DNA from: Kineosporia rhizophila
Lineage (GTDB): Bacteria > Actinomycetota > Actinomycetes > Actinomycetales > Kineosporiaceae
DNA: 64,000 nt
Direction of reading: 5' to 3'
Assembly (NCBI RefSeq): GCF_021277265.1
Contig: NZ_JAJSOH010000008.1
Coordinates: forward strand, 230,872 to 294,871
Positions 61,901-64,000 of the stretch are shown here, one piece after another (position 1 is the stretch's first letter; every line of letters starts with the position of its first letter). Made by a program: the position numbers and the translations under genes. The notes under the pieces are model-generated. The model did no database searches, was not told the DNA's origin, and was given only the letters and a program-made list of their open reading frames with translations.

Positions 61901-61996
61901 CCCAGCGCCACCCCGTCCGCCAGTGCCAGCCCGTCGGCCTCCCGCAGCGCCACCCCGAGTGCGTCGTCGAGCGCATCACCGAGCACGACGGACTGA
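58955..61996 (+). CDS. UPF0182 family membrane protein
   Basis: 1013 aa, typical for the family. About seven TM helices occupy residues 25-300. A large soluble extracellular domain (residues 320-900) follows, with conserved NYTYTGDGGVEVGS, VKWIVDAYTTTSQYPYS and LGVLTGFLAV-like segments. The C-terminal 110 residues are acidic, then Ala/Ser/Pro repeats. Function unknown; the mycobacterial homologue is Rv3193c as I recall, also next to the PDZ protease and DUF2342 genes. Confidence 0.92.
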   Translation: MTYERDPRGPRPVLNKRRRGALAPTLITLGVLIVLGLIASQMWTEVLWYQSVGFTQVYRTELITKVVLFVLGAVVMGAAVAASLMIGYRSRPIYAPVSTEQVGLDRYRESIEPLRRLVGVAVPIVLALFAGSAASQQWQTAQLWLNRTSFGQKDPQFNLDIGFFVFTLPWLQFLVSFLTAAVFLSAIAAVVTHYLYGGLRVQGAGQRLTQAARVHLFVLAASFLLLRGLDYWLGRYALSTKDSQLITGLTYTDANAGLTSRGILAGIAVIIALLFVAAAFVERIRLIPLYGTALLVISAIVIGGIYPAAVQRFQVQPSARELERDYIQKNISATRAAYGLEDIEVQNYNAQSEADEADLRSTAETIPGIRLLDPALVSPTFAQLQQIRQYYSFADNLDVDKYEIDGEMRDAVVAVRELNLDAAPQAQRGWVNDHIVYTHGYGMVAAYGNERTSDGRPVFLQSGIPSTGELEEYEPRIYFGENSPNYSIVGAPDGAAPQELDFPDDGSPNGQANYTYTGDGGVEVGSTFRQLLYSIKFQDQNILLSNQVNDESRILYDRSPRERVQKIAPFLTLDGDPYPAVVDGRVKWIVDAYTTTSQYPYSRTQVLEDATSDSITETTTAVAALDSTRVNYIRNSVKATVDAYDGSVNLYSWDEKDPILKAWTKVFPNTVQPMSAISADLMSHIRYPEDLFKVQRELLQRYHVADANAFYSQQDFWTVPADPTRDARNSLQPPFYLTLQMPGAETTNFSLTSTFIPAGGNRGVLTGFLAVDADAGSEKGQRRDDYGQMRLLQLPRDTVISGPGQVQNAFTSDPDVSYLLNQLQRGNETQVLRGNLLTLPLAGGLLYVQPVYVQGSGNTAYPLLQRVLVSFGDEIGFADTLEGALDQVFGEARPDTGDTGGGDDPGEGEEPGSGDSAVASAQRELQDALDDASKAFQDGRTALQNNDFAAYGEAQTALEDALQRATEAETALEAAQQAAGEEPSATPSASASPSASRSATPSASSSASPSTTD

Positions 61997-62033
61997 CCGG
62001 ACGGTGACCTGAAAGCCTCGCGGCGGTGTCGAT

Positions 62034-62063
62034 TTGCTGTCCGACCCGGACAGCGCCTACAGT
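62034..62063 (+). promoter_or_regulatory. Promoter of initiator tRNA copy 1
   Basis: TTGCTG (62034-62039) and TACAGT (62058-62063) are 18 bp apart, and the tRNA begins 12 nt downstream. Confidence 0.6.
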
Positions 62064-62074
62064 TAAGACATCGC

Positions 62075-62148
62075 CGCGGGGTGGAGCAGTTCGGTAGCTC
62101 GCTGGGCTCATAACCCAGAGGTCGCAGGTTCAAATCCTGTCCCCGCTA
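62075..62148 (+). tRNA. tRNA-fMet (CAT), copy 1
   Basis: 74 nt, cloverleaf complete. Anticodon loop CTCATAA gives CAT. The anticodon stem has the three G-C pairs (GGG/CCC) and the D stem the A11-U24 pair that mark initiators. C1 faces U72, the mismatch expected of initiator tRNA. The 3' CCA is not encoded. The D loop reads AGTTCGGTA. Confidence 0.95.
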
Positions 62149-62157
62149 CAAGAAATC

Positions 62158-62192
62158 AAGGCCCGGTCTTCTCAGTGAGAAGACCGGGCCTT
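62158..62192 (+). terminator. Terminator after tRNA-fMet copy 1
   Basis: A 16-bp perfect stem (AAGGCCCGGTCTTCTC and its complement) has a 3-nt loop and is followed by GGTATTTTGG. Confidence 0.85.
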
Positions 62193-62254
62193 GGTATTTT
62201 GGCCGAAAAGGGAGAGTGCCGGTGGCGAAGGCGAGTGCAGATGGTGAATGTGAA

Positions 62255-62262
62255 GAGCGCTC
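62255..62262. promoter_or_regulatory. CebR-like half-conserved palindrome upstream of the endoglucanase gene
   Basis: GAGCGCTC matches the core of the CebR operator TGGGAGCGCTCCCA known from cellulolytic streptomycetes, but the outer bases (TGAA, GGCG) do not. It is 220 bp before the gene. Confidence 0.2.
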
Positions 62263-62481
62263 GGCGAATGTGAACTGTGGCCCGGCGAGTGGGGCCGCCG
62301 CCACCGCGAACATCGTGGTTTTCCGCGAGATCCGACGCCAGATCCGCACCTTCGCTTAATTTCCCCTCAAATCCCTTCCTGCGGGCAACTTCTTGCCGGG
62401 CCCCAGCAACTGGACAGACGCAACCTGTCCCGATCGTGGCCTCGCTGCCGCGTGCCCTGACACCGGAAGAAGACGTCCTCC

Positions 62482-63678
62482 ATGAAAGCTCGACTCATCG
62501 CAGCCGCCTCCGCCGTCGCCGTGGCGGCCGGCGTGACCGGCGGCATCGTGCTGTCCAGCCCGGCCTCGGCGGTCAACACCACGATCTGCGGCCAGTACGA
62601 GAGCAAGAAGGTCCAGGGCGGTGAGTACATCGTCCAGAACAACGTCTGGGGCACCTCGGCCCCCCAGTGCATCGACGCTTCCGAGGACGGCTTCACCATC
62701 ACCCAGCAGGACGGGGTGAACACCGGTGGCGCCCCGACCGCCTACCCCTCGTTCGTCTGGGGTTGCCACTACAACAACTGCACCAACGACTTCGCGCCGA
62801 TCAAGGCCTCCTCCAGCGAGTTCGACACGATCGGCTCCAAGGCCACGATGAAGTACAACACCGGCGGGGTCTGGAACGCCTCCTACGACATCTGGTTCGA
62901 CCCGACCGCGCGCCGGGACGGCCAGAACACCGGCGCCGAGCTGATGGTCTGGCTGAACAAGGCCGGCGGGGCGCAGCCGGTCGGGTCCAAGGTCGGCACG
63001 GTCACCACGGCCGGCGGCACCTGGGACGTCTGGTTCGGCAACAGCGGCTGGAACGTGATCTCGTACGTCCGCACCTCGGCGGCCACCTCGATCGACTTCA
63101 AGGTGAGCGACTTCTACGACGACGCCGTGCAGCGTGGGTACGCCCAGTCGTCCTGGTACATGACCAGCATCCAGGCCGGCTTCGAGCCCTGGAGCGGTGG
63201 CAAGGGCCTCGCCCTGTCGGGCTTCTCCGTCACCAAGGGCGCCGGGGGCGGCAACACCACCCCGACCCCGCCGGCCACCGACGAGCCGGTGATCCCGCCG
63301 ACCACCTCGCCGTCCACGCCGGTCACCACCCCGCCCACCACGCCGCCGACCACCGAGCCCAGCAACCCGGGCAACGGGTCCACGAAGTGCACCGCCGACT
63401 ACAAGGTCACGCAGTCCTGGAACGGTGGCTTCCTGGGCGAGGTCACGGTGAAGAACACCGCGGGCAGCGCCACGAAGAACTGGAAGGTGGACTGGTCCTG
63501 GCCGTCCGGCCAGAAGCTGGTCTCCAGCTGGAACGCCTCGGCCGCCCAGACCGGCACCAAGGTCAGCGCGGGCAGCCTGAGCTACAACGGCTCGGTGGCC
63601 GGCAACGGCAGCACCTCGTTCGGCATGCAGGTCGAGGGTGCGCCGGCCGCGCCCAAGCTCACCTGCAGCGCGGCCTGA
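62482..63678 (+). CDS. Secreted GH12 endoglucanase with CBM2
   Basis: 398 aa. A Sec signal peptide ends at about residue 30 (SSPASA/VN). The GH12 domain spans about 31-255 with nucleophile E153 in GAELMVWLNK and acid/base E235 in FEPWSGGKGL. A Thr/Pro linker (TTPTPPATDEP, TTSPSTPVTTPPTTPP) leads to a C-terminal CBM2 (TADYKVTQSWNGGFLGEVTV). It should cleave cellulose or mixed-linkage or xyloglucan beta-1,4 bonds outside the cell. GGAAGAAG lies about 10 nt before the ATG. The gene stands alone between two initiator tRNAs. Confidence 0.92.
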   Translation: MKARLIAAASAVAVAAGVTGGIVLSSPASAVNTTICGQYESKKVQGGEYIVQNNVWGTSAPQCIDASEDGFTITQQDGVNTGGAPTAYPSFVWGCHYNNCTNDFAPIKASSSEFDTIGSKATMKYNTGGVWNASYDIWFDPTARRDGQNTGAELMVWLNKAGGAQPVGSKVGTVTTAGGTWDVWFGNSGWNVISYVRTSAATSIDFKVSDFYDDAVQRGYAQSSWYMTSIQAGFEPWSGGKGLALSGFSVTKGAGGGNTTPTPPATDEPVIPPTTSPSTPVTTPPTTPPTTEPSNPGNGSTKCTADYKVTQSWNGGFLGEVTVKNTAGSATKNWKVDWSWPSGQKLVSSWNASAAQTGTKVSAGSLSYNGSVAGNGSTSFGMQVEGAPAAPKLTCSAA

Positions 63679-63712
63679 CGTTGAGCTGACCGGGTAGCTG
63701 CTCCGCCCCGAT

Positions 63713-63742
63713 TCGCGTTCTCACCCGTAAGTGGCCTAGGGT
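63713..63742 (+). promoter_or_regulatory. Promoter of initiator tRNA copy 2
   Basis: TAGGGT (63737-63742) is 12 nt before the tRNA. TTCGCG lies 18 bp upstream as a weak -35. Confidence 0.45.
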
Positions 63743-63753
63743 TGAGGAACCGA

Positions 63754-63827
63754 CGCGGGGTGGAGCAGCTCGGTAGCTCGCTGGGCTCATAACCCAGAGG
63801 TCGCAGGTTCAAATCCTGTCCCCGCTA
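63754..63827 (+). tRNA. tRNA-fMet (CAT), copy 2
   Basis: 74 nt, identical to copy 1 except C for T in the D loop (AGCTCGGTA). The same initiator features apply: three G-C pairs, A11-U24 and C1/U72 mismatch. No encoded CCA. Confidence 0.95.
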
Positions 63828-63837
63828 CAAGAAGAAG

Positions 63838-63871
63838 AGCCCGGTCACCTGGAAACAGGGGCCGGGCTTTT
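63838..63871 (+). terminator. Terminator after tRNA-fMet copy 2
   Basis: AGCCCGG/CCGGGCT and CCTG/CAGG pair around GAAA with a small internal loop, followed by TTTTC. Confidence 0.75.
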
Positions 63872-63943
63872 CTATTCGGTGCCGCGCGTACTCGGTGTGA
63901 GGCTCGGTACGGGGCGTCGCTGGGCCGGAACCAAGAGTGCAGG

Positions 63944-64000
63944 GCCAGAAGCAGGGGGGCGGGCCAGAAGCAGGGGGGCGGGCCAGAAGCAGGGGGGCGG
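63944..64000. repeat. Three exact 19-bp tandem repeats reaching the window edge
   Basis: GCCAGAAGCAGGGGGGCGG is present three times in a row without change. More copies may lie to the right. Confidence 0.9.

Noticed and set aside
1..64000. Insertion sequence, prophage or integrative element
   Set aside because: No transposase, integrase or phage structural gene was recognised, and gene content is mostly conserved housekeeping.

Overview
The window is very GC-rich, uses GTG starts freely, and packs genes with 4-nt ATGA/GTGA overlaps. It carries actinobacterial hallmark genes: a WhiB7-type regulator with an AT-hook, a mycoredoxin, an acyl-CoA carboxylase with an epsilon subunit, UvrD2, LigC with its partner polymerase, and UPF0182. 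This points to a high-GC actinomycete. Gene order resembles several blocks of the Mycobacterium tuberculosis chromosome (from memory, roughly the Rv3193-3199, Rv3275-3285, Rv3303-3313 and Rv3400-3401 neighbourhoods). A secreted GH12-CBM2 endoglucanase suggests a plant-polymer-degrading soil genus; Kineosporiaceae is a guess, not a demonstrated assignment.

Layout. 1-3.0 kb: a beta-phosphoglucomutase/GH65 pair for disaccharide phosphorolysis (GH65 runs off the left edge). 3.1-5.4 kb: LigC plus a LigD-type primase-polymerase, a DNA repair operon. 5.4-6.7 kb: a candidate polymorphic toxin with RNase A-like C-terminus and a downstream candidate immunity gene. 6.8-14.7 kb: purine salvage (adenosine deaminase, purine nucleoside phosphorylase), a TPR protein, a phosphohexomutase, a GGCT-like protein and the LpdA-type flavoprotein. 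14.7-25.2 kb: acyl-CoA carboxylase alpha, beta and epsilon subunits with BirA, interleaved with thioredoxin, an EEP membrane protein, a GGDEF-EAL protein and Maf. 25.2-29.5 kb: a PH-domain membrane protein, a class III cyclase, a GtrA-like protein, PurK and PurE. 29.5-30.5 kb: a minisatellite-like repeat and little coding. 30.5-37.7 kb: RidA, LCP ligase, CoA-binding protein, GalE, an EEP nuclease, a phosphotransferase, NudC, a nucleoside-kinase-like gene and mycoredoxin. 37.8-46.2 kb: UvrD2, an FtsK/SpoIIIE ATPase with a membrane partner, a long attenuator leader and WhiB7, and a phosphodiesterase. 46.2-52 kb: small zinc-binding proteins, an ABC1 kinase, a gene-poor repeat stretch with a MoxR remnant, and a ThiF protein with a giant proline-rich insertion. 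52-62 kb: a YgjP-like metallopeptidase, Nudix, DUF2342 metalloprotease, SDR-like protein, PDZ-Lon protease, PPA1309 and UPF0182. 62-64 kb: two initiator tRNAs flanking the GH12-CBM2 gene.

The most interesting regulatory locus is whiB7. It has a TTGTCC-N18-TACTCT promoter with an AT-rich patch just upstream of the -35, a leader ORF, a 15-bp perfect terminator with a T-tract, and a competing antiterminator pairing. A second theme is leaderless expression: at least a dozen genes carry a TANNNT -10 box only 6-8 nt before the start codon. A third is a shared TGAGGACG-type element recurring at gene 3' ends. No insertion sequence, prophage, CRISPR array or rRNA operon was seen. Most long antisense ORFs are GC-bias shadows.
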